Source: JBCCFW01 sp039029535
Lineage (GTDB): Bacteria; Acidobacteriota; JBCCFW01
NCBI GenBank assembly: GCA_039029535.1
Contig: JBCCFW010000010.1
Coordinates: 1-64,000, forward strand
Length of the DNA: 64,000 nucleotides
Reading direction: 5' to 3'
The position numbers were made by a program, and so were the translations under genes. The notes beneath the pieces are model-generated. The model was not told where the DNA came from and did no database searches. It saw nothing but the letters and a program-made list of their open reading frames with translations. Shown here in pieces: positions 1 to 8,485 of this stretch (position 1 is its first letter; each line of letters begins with the position of its first letter).

Positions 1-109
1 CCAAGTGAGCCTCGAAACCGCGGACGGTGGGTGGCGTCGCGCGGAGACCGAGGCTCACGAGGACGACGAGCAGCAGCTCGCGGGGGCCGAACGGGAGACG
101 GTGGCTCAC
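1..109 (-). CDS. Partial N-terminus of a possible exported or membrane protein
   Basis: This is an open frame running off the left edge, starting with GTG at 109 just downstream of an in-frame TAG. The visible 36 residues hold a short polar start, a hydrophobic stretch (ELLLVVLVSLGL) and then a polar run, which resembles a signal anchor. It is divergent from the peroxiredoxin gene. No good Shine-Dalgarno sequence precedes the GTG, so the start and even the reality of the gene are uncertain. No function can be assigned. Confidence 0.3.
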   Translation of the reverse strand, partial: MSHRLPFGPRELLLVVLVSLGLRATPPTVRGFEAHL

Positions 110-229
110 GGCGGCAGTCTACGCTCGGGCGCTGGCTGGACGGCGGGCGGATTGACATGCTGCCGGCATCCCACTCAGCCAGGGGCTCTCCCCTTCCCGA
201 CCGCGCCCTCTCGGCGCCGTGAGGTCGAC

Positions 230-880
230 ATGAGCGACGAGACGACCGGCCACATCCCCCGCATCGGCGAGACGGCACCCGACTTCCAGGCCATGACCAC
301 TCACGGCGAGATCCGCTTCAGCGAGTGGCAGGGCGACAGCTGGGTCCTCCTCTTCTCGCACCCCGCCGACTTCACGCCGGTCTGCACCACCGAGCTCACC
401 CAGCTCGAGCGCAAGGCATCGGAGTTCGCCGACCGCAACTGCAAGCTCATCGGCCTGTCCATCGACAGCATCCACTCGCACCTGGCCTGGCGGCAGAACA
501 TCAAGGAGAAGCTCGACGTCACCCTGAGCTACCCGCTCATCGCCGACCTCTCGATGGACGTCGCCTCACGCTACGGGATGATCCACCCCGGCGCGGCCAA
601 CACCGCGACGGTGCGCGCGGTGTTCTTCATCGACCCCAAGCGCACCGTGCGCGCGCTCGTGTACTACCCCCTCACCAACGGTCGCAGCGTCGACGAGCTG
701 CTGCGGGTGCTGTCGGCTCTCCAGACCAGCGACGAGCACGGCGTGGCGACGCCGGTCGACTGGCAACCCGGCGAGAAGGTCGTCATCCCGCCACCGAAGA
801 CCGAGCAGGAGGTCGCCGACCGCCTCGCCATGGAAGGCATCGAGCGCACCGACTTCTACCTCAGCAAGAAGTCCCTCTAG
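230..880 (+). CDS. 1-Cys peroxiredoxin, Prx6/AhpC-TSA type
   Basis: Predicted thiol peroxidase that reduces hydrogen peroxide and organic hydroperoxides in the cytoplasm. The 216-residue length is normal for the Prx6 subfamily. The peroxidatic motif T-P-V-C-T-T-E is present with Cys52, preceded by the family H-P-A-D-F segment. The long C-terminal extension (V-V-I-P-P-P and a Y-L-S-K-K end) is typical of Prx6. The frame is open back to position 5, but the ATG at 230 is preferred: it has a GAGGT site five bases upstream, and homologous sequence begins there. No conserved resolving-Cys motif was seen, which fits a 1-Cys enzyme that uses an external thiol. It is followed after 21 bases by an unknown gene and then exonuclease III, so the three could form an oxidative-damage unit (inference). 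Confidence 0.93.
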   Translation: MSDETTGHIPRIGETAPDFQAMTTHGEIRFSEWQGDSWVLLFSHPADFTPVCTTELTQLERKASEFADRNCKLIGLSIDSIHSHLAWRQNIKEKLDVTLSYPLIADLSMDVASRYGMIHPGAANTATVRAVFFIDPKRTVRALVYYPLTNGRSVDELLRVLSALQTSDEHGVATPVDWQPGEKVVIPPPKTEQEVADRLAMEGIERTDFYLSKKSL

Positions 881-901
881 CCGGGCGAGTCACTCACCGT
901 C

Positions 902-1867
902 ATGGCATTGCCGGAGAAGGCCGCGAGGCTGCTCGCCGCCTTCGGCGTGCCGGGCCACACGCGCATCCGCATCGAAGACCTCTACCTGGTCATGGGCAAG
1001 GAGGTCATGGAGGTCGTCGCCGACCTCGTGGATGAGCTGGGCATGCGGCCGGAGGAGCTCGAGCCCGAGCACCTCCGTCGCGTCCGCCCGATGCTCGGCA
1101 AGCGCTACCTCGAGCGTCACTTCGACGAGTGGCTCGAGGGCAAGCCGAGCAAGGGCTTCTGGCGCCCCCGCACGGGCTCCGAGCACTCACCCGGCCTGAC
1201 GGGTCCCCTGGGGCTGCTCGAGGGAGAAGACGAGGACGCGCTGCCCGGTCGGGTGGCGGTGATCGCGCGGGAGGAGCTGGGGCCCGACCAGCCGTCACCC
1301 CGCGGGCTGCTCATGCTCAGCCGCAACTCGCACTCGTCGGGCTTGAGCTCGATCTTCACCTTCGACCTCTTGCCGTCGAGCCAGGAGACGGCGCTCGTGC
1401 TCAACGACTCGGTGGGTCGTCACCACTCGTTGCCGGGCTCCTTCGGTCAGGCGAGCGGCTCGCTGGTCGGCGACGACCTGGCGGTGCTCTGGGAGGTGCA
1501 GCCCAACGTCTACAAGCCGAGCCAGGAGCGCAACCCGGACGCTCGGGGGCCGTTCCGACGGCACCGCAACTGGCATCTCATGGTGACGCTCGGCGCGCTC
1601 TGCTGGATGCGGGAGAGCGGCCGGCGGATGATCGTCCTGGCTGGCGAGGGCCTGCAGGCGGCGCACGAGGTCGACCCGGACGAGCCCGTCGGTGCCGACG
1701 TGCCCATGCACCACGACCGCACCATCGGTCGGGCCGCCTCGGCGATGGGCTTGGAGAGAGTCGAGCTCGACGAGGAGGTCGACGTCGACTCGGTGGCGGC
1801 GGCCATCAGCCCGGTGCTGCGACGCGAGGTCGACTCGGGTCGCGAGCTGTTCTTCGAGTTGCGGTAG
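902..1867 (+). CDS. Hypothetical protein, 321 aa, between peroxiredoxin and exonuclease III
   Basis: I do not recognise this family. The protein has no signal peptide or membrane segment and looks cytoplasmic. Residues 1-90 are charged and helical (repeated E-E-L and L-E-R patterns). A segment around 100-160 contains an L-M-L-S-R-N-S-H-S-S-G patch. The C-terminal half has isolated conserved-looking patches (W-E-V-Q-P-N-V-Y-K-P, R-H-R-N-W-H) that might be catalytic or binding. Codon use matches its neighbours, with strong third-position G/C, so it is likely a real gene. It lies 21 bases after the peroxiredoxin and 30 bases before exonuclease III on the same strand, suggesting co-transcription. 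The ATG at 902 has only a weak ribosome binding site, so the start is moderately sure. Confidence 0.75.
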   Translation: MALPEKAARLLAAFGVPGHTRIRIEDLYLVMGKEVMEVVADLVDELGMRPEELEPEHLRRVRPMLGKRYLERHFDEWLEGKPSKGFWRPRTGSEHSPGLTGPLGLLEGEDEDALPGRVAVIAREELGPDQPSPRGLLMLSRNSHSSGLSSIFTFDLLPSSQETALVLNDSVGRHHSLPGSFGQASGSLVGDDLAVLWEVQPNVYKPSQERNPDARGPFRRHRNWHLMVTLGALCWMRESGRRMIVLAGEGLQAAHEVDPDEPVGADVPMHHDRTIGRAASAMGLERVELDEEVDVDSVAAAISPVLRREVDSGRELFFELR

Positions 1868-1897
1868 CTCGGCCGAGAACTGCGGTAGCCTGCCGAC

Positions 1898-2671
1898 ATG
1901 AGCTTTCGCGTCGAGTCGTGGAACGTCAACGGCCTGCGGGCGGTGCATGGCAAGGGCTTCCTGTCATGGCTCCGCAAGAGCAGGGCCGACCTCGTCCTGC
2001 TTCAAGAGATCAAGGTCCAGGAGGACCAGCTCGAGGACGAGCTCCGGGAGCCCAAGGGCTTCGGGGCGGCCTTCTCCTGCGGCAAGCGCAAGGGTTACTC
2101 GGGCGTGGCGGCCTACTTCCGTGACGCGCCCGACGAGATCGTCCCCGGGCTGGGCGTCAAGAAGTACGACGACGAGGGTCGGGTCATCGAGGTCCGCTAC
2201 GGCAAGACCAGCTACATCGGGGCGTACTTTCCCAACGGTGGTCACTCGCTGGAGCGTCTCCCGTTCAAGATGAACTTCTACAAGGCCATGCTGCGTCGCA
2301 TGGAGGCTCTCCGCGACGAGGGTCGCCGGGTGGTGGTGTCAGGCGACTACAACACGGCGTTCGCCGCGATCGACCTGGCCCGGCCGAAGCAGAACGTGAA
2401 GAACACGGGCTTCCTTCCCGAGGAGCGGGAGATGCTCGGTCGTTACTTCAAGGCGGGCTGGGTGGACAGCTTCCGCCACCTCCACCCGGAGCAAGAGGGC
2501 GCCTACTCTTGGTGGAGCTACCGGATGAACGCGCGGGAGCGGAACATCGGCTGGCGCATCGACTACAACCTGGTCGACGCCGAGTCCGCCGGCGACATCC
2601 AGAAGGCGACGATCAGCAAGCAGGTCGAGGGCTCCGACCACTGCCCGGTGGGGTTGGTGCTGCGGGGGTGA
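1898..2671 (+). CDS. xth: Exodeoxyribonuclease III
   Basis: AP endonuclease and 3'-5' exonuclease of base excision repair, acting on abasic sites and blocked 3' ends. The 257 residues are the usual length. All hallmark motifs of the exonuclease/endonuclease/phosphatase fold are visible: S-W-N-V-N-G-L-R near residue 10, L-L-Q-E-I-K with the metal-binding Glu37, the S-G-D-Y-N-T-A-F catalytic Asp/Asn loop, and the C-terminal G-S-D-H-C-P-V Asp-His pair. The W-S-Y-R-M-N-A-R-E-R-N-I-G-W-R-I-D-Y segment is also characteristic of this subfamily. It is convergent with an FGE-like gene, and its stop codon lies inside an 8-bp stem shared by the two 3' ends. Confidence 0.95.
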   Translation: MSFRVESWNVNGLRAVHGKGFLSWLRKSRADLVLLQEIKVQEDQLEDELREPKGFGAAFSCGKRKGYSGVAAYFRDAPDEIVPGLGVKKYDDEGRVIEVRYGKTSYIGAYFPNGGHSLERLPFKMNFYKAMLRRMEALRDEGRRVVVSGDYNTAFAAIDLARPKQNVKNTGFLPEEREMLGRYFKAGWVDSFRHLHPEQEGAYSWWSYRMNARERNIGWRIDYNLVDAESAGDIQKATISKQVEGSDHCPVGLVLRG

Positions 2672-2692
2672 GCCTCGGTCCCGGCGAGGCTC
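2670..2692. terminator. Shared hairpin between convergent genes
   Basis: A perfect 8-bp stem (GAGCCTCG / CGAGGCTC) with a 7-base loop spans the end of the exonuclease III gene and the stop codon of the converging FGE-like gene. There is no T-run on either strand, so it may be a weak, Rho-assisted or RNA-stabilising 3' structure rather than a classical terminator. Confidence 0.4.
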
Positions 2693-3587
2693 AGTAGGGG
2701 AGGTCCCGGGCCACCCGAACACCGGTGCCAGGCTCCCGGCGGTCCGAGATCGCGTGGGACCGGTCATCCGAACCGCCTCGGATCACGTGGTAGTGAGGTC
2801 CCCTGCTCGGGTCGCGAGGCTTCTTCGTCCGCTCCAGCACGTGTCGGTTCTGCACGAACCACTCCGGCTCGTATCGGTCCTGCACGAACTCCATGACGTT
2901 GTCGTCCATGTCGTGCAGGCCGAAAAGACTGGCCGGGCGGATCCCGACCGGGCGGATCCTGCGGCGCGTGTCGTCTCGCTCCTGCTCGCTCGGTGCGGGC
3001 TCCTCGGTGCCTCTCACCGACCGACGAGGAGCCCCCTTGCCTGCCCGACAGGCGTATTCCCACTCGGCCTCGGTCGGCAGGCGTCCTCCGGCCCACTCGC
3101 AGTACGCCGTCGCCTGCTCCCAGCTCAGCCCTCCTACGGGGATGCAGGCGCGCCCACGAAGCTGCCCCAGCCAGTTGTCCGGAGCGAACTCGTCACGTCG
3201 ACCGGTCTCGTCCCAGTAGCGCAGGTACTGCTCGACCGTGACCTCGGTCCGGGCGAGCTGGAAGGTGGCCACCTGGGTGTACTTCCAGCGCCCCTCCCCC
3301 ATGCTCATGCGGAAGCCGCCCCCGGGGATTCGCATGAGCTCGGTACCGTCGTGGAGAACGGCAGCCGGCGGGGGTCGATCCTCCTCCAGGCTCACCGGAG
3401 GCATCGGCTCGAAGACGGCCGGTGCCCGACGTTCGGCACGGATGAGCCACCAGGCGAGCATGGCACCGGCGAGACCGGCCAGGACGAGGAGCCACGGCTC
3501 CCAGCTCTGTCTCCCGCTGAAGACGGGCGCCGACTCGGCCTCATGAAGGGGGTGAGCCTCATCGGCTCGCTCGCCCTGGATGCTCAT
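2691..3587 (-). CDS. Membrane-anchored FGE-like protein, second of a tandem pair
   Basis: 298 residues with a cytoplasmic-like polar N-terminus, one membrane segment at about 31-49 (P-W-L-L-V-L-A-G-L-A-G) and an FGE-sulfatase fold from about 85 to the end. Fold hallmarks are I-P-G-G-G-F near the domain start, T-E-V-T-V-E-Q-Y, the W-A-G-G-R-L-P-T-E-A-E-W-E-Y-A-C-R core and a final V-I-R-G-G-S motif. No cysteine follows R-G-G-S, where true formylglycine-generating enzymes carry the catalytic pair, so sulfatase activation is unlikely. The frame opens further upstream, but the ATG at 3587 forms an ATGA overlap with the preceding gene, which decides the start. It ends the operon of the large exported hydrolase and probably has a binding or structural role at the envelope (inference). 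Confidence 0.85.
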   Translation of the reverse strand: MSIQGERADEAHPLHEAESAPVFSGRQSWEPWLLVLAGLAGAMLAWWLIRAERRAPAVFEPMPPVSLEEDRPPPAAVLHDGTELMRIPGGGFRMSMGEGRWKYTQVATFQLARTEVTVEQYLRYWDETGRRDEFAPDNWLGQLRGRACIPVGGLSWEQATAYCEWAGGRLPTEAEWEYACRAGKGAPRRSVRGTEEPAPSEQERDDTRRRIRPVGIRPASLFGLHDMDDNVMEFVQDRYEPEWFVQNRHVLERTKKPRDPSRGPHYHVIRGGSDDRSHAISDRREPGTGVRVARDLPY

Positions 3588-4384
3588 GGATCCCGTGCCA
3601 TGCGGAACCCCGTGCACCAGGTCGAGCCCTCCCTGGAGTGCGGAGTGCGCTTCATCGAGCGGCAAGCCTCGGCAGGCTCACAATAGGAGCCACCGCGGAC
3701 GGCGACGACGTCCTCGCCGAGCAGCGATGGGGGCACGACACCCAGCTCCTCGACCCAATCGAGGCAGAGCTCTCGCACGTTCCCGTGCATGTCGTGGAGC
3801 CCGAACGCGTTGGCCGAGAGCTCCGCCACCTTCTGCCGCTCACAATCGGAGTTGCCCTCGTACCAGCCGACGCGGGCCAGGTTCTCCTTCGCATCTCCCG
3901 AGGAGAAGCGTGTGCTCGCGCCGGCGCGGCAGGCGTGCTCCCACTCGGCCTCGGTCGGCAAGCGTCCGCCAGCCCACTCGCAGAAGGCTTGCGCTTGTGC
4001 CCAGGTGACACCCTGCACGGGCCGCTGGTCCTGCAGGCGGGTGAGGTGACTGAACCCCCAGAACTTCCAGCCGGGGACCATGTCCTCCGGGAAGTCGGTC
4101 TCCTCCAGGAAGCGGGCGTACTGCGCGATGGTGACCTCGTGCCGTCCCAGGTAGTAGGGAGAGAGGGTCACGCGGAGCCGGGGCGTCTCCAGCATGCGGC
4201 GATTGAGATCGGCCTCCGACGTGCCCATGACGAAGGTCCCGCCAGGGATCAGGACCAGTTCCACGCCGCCCCGGCGCGAGACGATCTCGGCCGGCGGCTC
4301 CGGCATGGCCCACCACGTGGCTCCGCACCCGAATCCGAAGGCGAGCAGTCCTGCCAGCAGGCCCTGTCCCGAGCCCAGGTTCAC
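3584..4384 (-). CDS. Membrane- or lipid-anchored FGE-like protein, first of a tandem pair
   Basis: 266 residues with an N-terminal hydrophobic segment (about 8-26) and an FGE-sulfatase domain: L-I-P-G-G-T-F-V-M-G-T, H-E-V-T-I-A-Q-Y, A-F-C-E-W-A-G-G-R-L-P-T-E-A-E-W-E-H-A-C-R, G-L-H-D-M-H-G-N-V and A-V-R-G-G-S-Y-C. Two cysteines follow R-G-G-S, at +2 and +8 from the serine. Genuine FGE has them at about +3 and +8, so activity is doubtful but cannot be excluded. Cys20 lies in the hydrophobic segment but lacks a canonical lipobox. The GTG start at 4384 overlaps the upstream stop as GTGA, and the 3' end overlaps the next FGE gene as ATGA. Translation of the two FGE proteins therefore looks coupled to each other and to the upstream gene. 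Confidence 0.87.
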   Translation of the reverse strand: MNLGSGQGLLAGLLAFGFGCGATWWAMPEPPAEIVSRRGGVELVLIPGGTFVMGTSEADLNRRMLETPRLRVTLSPYYLGRHEVTIAQYARFLEETDFPEDMVPGWKFWGFSHLTRLQDQRPVQGVTWAQAQAFCEWAGGRLPTEAEWEHACRAGASTRFSSGDAKENLARVGWYEGNSDCERQKVAELSANAFGLHDMHGNVRELCLDWVEELGVVPPSLLGEDVVAVRGGSYCEPAEACRSMKRTPHSREGSTWCTGFRMARDP

Positions 4385-5367
4385 TGGTGACGCGTGCTCA
4401 GGCTCCGATGGCCATCGGGTTGAGTCCTGAATGTCGCCGTGTAACGGAGGCGACCATCAGGTTGCAGGTCCGCCGGCCCGATCGAACCTCGCCCGTAGCG
4501 GCTTGCTGCCGTCCGGTAGTAGAAGAGCCCTCCGTTCCCGGACGCTGGTCCGACGACGAGCCGTCGCTTGTAGCCACCCTCTGGTGCGACCAGCCGTTGA
4601 TACTCGTGCGGGTAGTCGTCCCGGAGCTCCTCGACGAGCTGGAGACCGCACTCCTCGGGTCCTTCGACACGCACGGTCACGGTCGCGGCGGCCAGGACCG
4701 GGGTCTTGGAGTCGGTCAGGTGATACTCGTGTAGCGCGAAGTCCTGGCCGCTCAGCGACGGGGTCAGCTCGAGGAGGCACTCCCCTTCGGGAGCCGAGCA
4801 GTTGGGACTGGGATATGGCTTCCAAGTACGGGTCAAGACCCAGCAGTCTCGAGACTCTCCTGGGTCGAACCAGCCACGCCCCCCCTCTTTGACGACATTC
4901 ACGGGTCGTGGCAACACCGGGAGGATGACTCGAATATCCTTCATGTCGAGGCCCTGCTCTCGAGCAGTCTTGCTCAAGGACATCGCGGAGTAGTCTCGAC
5001 CAGCCGGGTAGTGCCCCTCCTTCTCGAACTTCAAGTGAAGTGTCGACACCTCATCGAGCTTGAGCTCGAATCTTCCGGTAGCGTCCGTGACCACCTCGGC
5101 GAGAACGTCCGACTTCACCGGCTCCGTGAAGCTACGGAAGCTCAACGAGCCCGCAGCGGGCACGCGCGCGCTCACTCGCACTCCAGAGAGCACCTTGCCA
5201 TCCTCGTCGACCACGGTACCGGCGACCCGAACTCCCGTGGTGGGCAACAAGCGCTCGTAGAACAGGGCCTCGACTTGCTCCTCCTTGGATCGCCCTGACC
5301 GCTGCGCCGCAAGGAGCACGACGGCAGCGAGCACTACGAACACGACAACTGCGGGATGGCGCTTCAT
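4381..5367 (-). CDS. Exported protein with carboxypeptidase-regulatory-like domain
   Basis: 328 residues. An N-terminal signal peptide or anchor (V-V-V-F-V-V-L-A-A-V-V-L-L-A) is followed at about 45-130 by a beta-sandwich of the carboxypeptidase-regulatory-like type: V-A-G-T-V-V-D-E-D-G-K-V-L-S-G-V-R-V, then T-D-A-T-G-R-F-E-L. The remaining 200 residues are not recognised. The start is set by ATG 5367, which has AAGGAG eight bases upstream, lying inside the 3' end of the preceding hydrolase gene (4-base gap between stop and ATG). The frame upstream of that ATG is the shadow of the hydrolase gene. Such domains usually mediate protein or glycan contacts on the cell surface. Here it may be a partner of the hydrolase and the FGE-like pair (inference). 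Confidence 0.75.
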   Translation of the reverse strand: MKRHPAVVVFVVLAAVVLLAAQRSGRSKEEQVEALFYERLLPTTGVRVAGTVVDEDGKVLSGVRVSARVPAAGSLSFRSFTEPVKSDVLAEVVTDATGRFELKLDEVSTLHLKFEKEGHYPAGRDYSAMSLSKTAREQGLDMKDIRVILPVLPRPVNVVKEGGRGWFDPGESRDCWVLTRTWKPYPSPNCSAPEGECLLELTPSLSGQDFALHEYHLTDSKTPVLAAATVTVRVEGPEECGLQLVEELRDDYPHEYQRLVAPEGGYKRRLVVGPASGNGGLFYYRTAASRYGRGSIGPADLQPDGRLRYTATFRTQPDGHRSLSTRHQ

Positions 5368-5371
5368 GTTG

Positions 5372-8300
5372 CTACTCCTTACCGAGCGGAAGCGGCGAAA
5401 GATCCGGGAGGCCAGACCTGGGATGCTCACCAAAGTAAGCCTCGTACCACTCGAACACCCTGAACATCTCCACATCGCGGTGATCGGAGTGGGCGAACTC
5501 GTTCCAGCCGCGCAGCCCCCCGTTCACCTGCACGTCGGCATGCTCGTTCTCCAGTCGGCCGATCGGACTGTTCGTGAACCAAGCCTGGTACTCCGGCACG
5601 CGGAGCCCCGAGATCAGGAGCGTCGGCGTGATGTCCAGGCCCCGATTGTTGAGGTTGCGCTGTCGGAGCCTGTCGTCCGGTGCCGAGCCTCGACCATCGA
5701 GCGGGATGAGTCGCTCCCGGTAGAAGTGGGCATCCTCCTCGAGCTGCGAGCTGGCCTCGAGCAAGAAGTCGAAGAGCCCATCCCCGATGATGTCCCTGCC
5801 GATGGCCAACTCCGTGAGCACGTTGAGCAGGAGAGCCTCGCGCAGCCTCTGAGTCCCCGGTAGCGGATTGTGGCGCCGCCAGTCATTGAATCGCATGACC
5901 AGAGCGAGCGCATAGTCGCGAGGGTTGTAGCCATGAATGAGACCGCCATCGAGCGCCTGCTTGATGCTTCGACCATCCTGCCGGCACCAGAAGGCCCACG
6001 AGTGACGCACGAGGGCGTCGACCGGGTAGTCGATGGGCTCCTGCCTCTCGATCTGCTCCATGCCGAACTCGTCGATGTAGTCGTCCACCGCAGGATAGGA
6101 GATCTCTTCTTGGGGCAGGAACACGTCCTCCCACACGGCAGCATCGAGGCTGTAGAAGTGACGCGCGAGCTTGGACGGACCGCCGGGGTGAGCTGCCCCG
6201 GAGCCTTCGGCCACGTGAACTCGAAGGGCGTCCATGACGACCAGATTGCCCAGGCTGTGCGCGACGATGTCGACGTCTTCCGGCGCGACCCCCCATTGCC
6301 CCTGCACGACGTCCTTCAGGAAGTGGCGATACGACGGGGACGTGCGGAAGGCGTTCCGGGTCGCGCCGTCGTAGAACTGAGGCAAGCCCGAGCCACGCGG
6401 CTCGTTGGTTCTCGCGAACGAGGGATCTCCGAACCAGTTGAGCGCCACGTAGTTGCCACGGAAGCCGAGCCAGTGAAAGCGCTTGAAGTAGATGTCGTTC
6501 GCGGCCTCGACGGCCTCGGGGGTCATGTTGAAACCGTGGAGGTAGACGAGGTGTTTCGTCTTGTCGGGATCGCGTGAGCCGCTGACCTTCTCCATGGGAG
6601 GGAAGAAGATCCTCCCGCCCTGACAGTAACGGGACTCCTCGGCGTACACGTCGCTGCGATCGTAGCCGTCGAGCGGATAGCAGTTCGTCTCACCGCCCAA
6701 CGCCGGCCCATAGAGCACGTAGTCTCTCGTCGCCGTGTTCTCACCCCGTGGCTCGAGTCGGCACGAGCCGAACCAGTACTGACGGCGAACCTTGGACGCA
6801 TTCAGCTTGATGCTGTCGATCGTCTGATCGGGCTCCCCGTGAGGAGAACGTGCGATCAAGCTGACGCGAAAACTCTGACCCGGATAGTCCGCCTGCTGTC
6901 GCACGCGAAGCATGTACATCTGGCGTTGCCGCAGCTCCCCCATGACCGGCAGCTCGACGGGAAGCGCTCCCGGTCGCACCATGACCGTCTTCACGCCGAC
7001 GAGCCGCTCCTCATCGTCTTCGTCTTCTTCCTCCCCTGCATCGTCCGGCTCCAGGATGCGCTGGAGAAGACCGGCTCGGACCTTCTTGACGTGCAATCGC
7101 GGATCGTCGAGATAGGCATCGGCGAACTCGGGAGGCACCGTGTAGAGATGAAGGCGTGCAACGGAGGAGTTGCCATCACTCTCGAGATGGAACGTGTAGT
7201 CCATGTCGAGCAGGCGCTGCGGCAGCTCGATGAGCAGCGGCGCCAGGTCTTCCAGGTCGTGCGTGTCGAAAGTCGGGTCTTCCAGGTCCGCGAGCTCACT
7301 CTCGGTCGCCCAGAACCGGAGCCCGCCGTTTTGATCCTCCAGGGCCTCGTCGTGGTTGTTCAGGACCCCAGTCATGGGGTCGACATCGAGCAACCACTCG
7401 ACGTCCGAGACGCCGGGTCGAAGCGTCACGGGAGGGCCGTCACCGAGGGCACTGGAGGGAGCGAACTGCGGGCAGCACCCCTGGTCGATGCAGGCCTGCT
7501 CGCAGCCATCGCCAGTGAAACAGCACTCGAAGCAGCAGAGACACCCGAGATCGGGATCCGTGACGCAGGGCGCCGGAACCGGACAACTGCCATCCCAGTC
7601 CCTCGCGGCTCGGCAGCACGCCGGATTCGGCGCCGTGTCGCAGGGGTCGGTCTCGGGGTCCTCGTCGTCGGGCAGCTCTGGTAGCTCTGGTAGCTCACCG
7701 ATGACGGACGTGTCGGCGGCGTGCCGGGGGTTGCTGTTGTTGACCGCGAGATTGCCCTGGACCAGCGTGTAGGTGAGGCTCGACCGAGACGCCTCGCCCC
7801 CGCTGAAGACCGTGGCCGTCACGACCGCCTGGTCATCGAGCACCTGGACTCCATCGACCGTGGCGTTGACCGCCTCCACCCTCACGCTCAGCTCGACAGA
7901 GCCGGGGAAGTCGGTCGAGTCCTCGAAGGTGAAGTCCGACAGCGGATAGGACGCGTTGGGAGCCAGGTAGGCGCTGGCGGGGAGGAGATCGGCGCGGGTC
8001 GTGTTCCAGAGCCGGAGTCGTCCCACGCGATCGTCCCAGTAGACCTTGAAGTCCCGCTCGATGTCTCGCCCGACGTAGCTCGGCGGCGTCGGAGCTCCGT
8101 GGTAGTGGAACTCGATCGTGCCGCCGGGAGGCGTCGGCTGATCCAGGAAGATCACCTTGAGGACGCGGACGTTGCGCTCGAAGACCACGTCTCCGTCGGC
8201 GTAGTCGGGGACCCCGTCGTCATCGTCGTCGTTGCGATTCTCGATGAGCAGCGCAGGCCACTCCATCATGGCGTTCTCTTGCAGGACGACGATCTGGAGG

Positions 8301-8485
8301 TCACCCGATCCGCCGGCACGAGAGCCGGGCTCCGGGTCCACCACCGGTGAGGCCGCCACTTGCCGGCGGACGTCCCCACGCTGACGGACGTCTCGTCCCG
8401 GCCTCTCCCGCGCGCCGGCCTCGAGACCCGGCAAGACGAGAAGCAGGATCCACGGAAGCACTCCCCACCAACGATGACGCGACAC
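5372..8485 (-). CDS. Large secreted alpha/beta hydrolase with Cys-rich linker
   Basis: 1037 residues, exported: a GTG start at 8485 is preceded by a strong AGGAGGAGGAGG site and followed by a signal peptide (W-I-L-L-L-V-L-P-G-L-E-A-G-A). The frame remains open further upstream but without a comparable start. The N-terminal third looks like beta-sandwich repeats with acidic patches. A cysteine-rich segment (C-L-C-C-F-E-C-C-F region) follows, with acidic stretches around it. The C-terminal third is an alpha/beta hydrolase: L-V-Y-L-H-G-F-N-M, then nucleophile elbow A-H-S-L-G-N with Ser744 and a likely catalytic His in A-H-S-D-H near 1000. The substrate is unknown; a lipase or esterase role is possible. 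It is the first gene of a four-gene coupled operon ending in two FGE-like proteins. Confidence 0.82.
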   Translation of the reverse strand: MSRHRWWGVLPWILLLVLPGLEAGARERPGRDVRQRGDVRRQVAASPVVDPEPGSRAGGSGDLQIVVLQENAMMEWPALLIENRNDDDDDGVPDYADGDVVFERNVRVLKVIFLDQPTPPGGTIEFHYHGAPTPPSYVGRDIERDFKVYWDDRVGRLRLWNTTRADLLPASAYLAPNASYPLSDFTFEDSTDFPGSVELSVRVEAVNATVDGVQVLDDQAVVTATVFSGGEASRSSLTYTLVQGNLAVNNSNPRHAADTSVIGELPELPELPDDEDPETDPCDTAPNPACCRAARDWDGSCPVPAPCVTDPDLGCLCCFECCFTGDGCEQACIDQGCCPQFAPSSALGDGPPVTLRPGVSDVEWLLDVDPMTGVLNNHDEALEDQNGGLRFWATESELADLEDPTFDTHDLEDLAPLLIELPQRLLDMDYTFHLESDGNSSVARLHLYTVPPEFADAYLDDPRLHVKKVRAGLLQRILEPDDAGEEEDEDDEERLVGVKTVMVRPGALPVELPVMGELRQRQMYMLRVRQQADYPGQSFRVSLIARSPHGEPDQTIDSIKLNASKVRRQYWFGSCRLEPRGENTATRDYVLYGPALGGETNCYPLDGYDRSDVYAEESRYCQGGRIFFPPMEKVSGSRDPDKTKHLVYLHGFNMTPEAVEAANDIYFKRFHWLGFRGNYVALNWFGDPSFARTNEPRGSGLPQFYDGATRNAFRTSPSYRHFLKDVVQGQWGVAPEDVDIVAHSLGNLVVMDALRVHVAEGSGAAHPGGPSKLARHFYSLDAAVWEDVFLPQEEISYPAVDDYIDEFGMEQIERQEPIDYPVDALVRHSWAFWCRQDGRSIKQALDGGLIHGYNPRDYALALVMRFNDWRRHNPLPGTQRLREALLLNVLTELAIGRDIIGDGLFDFLLEASSQLEEDAHFYRERLIPLDGRGSAPDDRLRQRNLNNRGLDITPTLLISGLRVPEYQAWFTNSPIGRLENEHADVQVNGGLRGWNEFAHSDHRDVEMFRVFEWYEAYFGEHPRSGLPDLSPLPLGKE

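Noticed and set aside
5..229. Extended N-terminus for the peroxiredoxin
   Set aside because: The upstream 75 codons do not resemble the family and ATG 230 has a ribosome binding site.
2758..3207. GACCGGTC palindromes in the FGE gene as operators
   Set aside because: Single copies inside coding DNA, expected occasionally in high-GC sequence; only the intergenic cluster at 48.9 kb is unusual.
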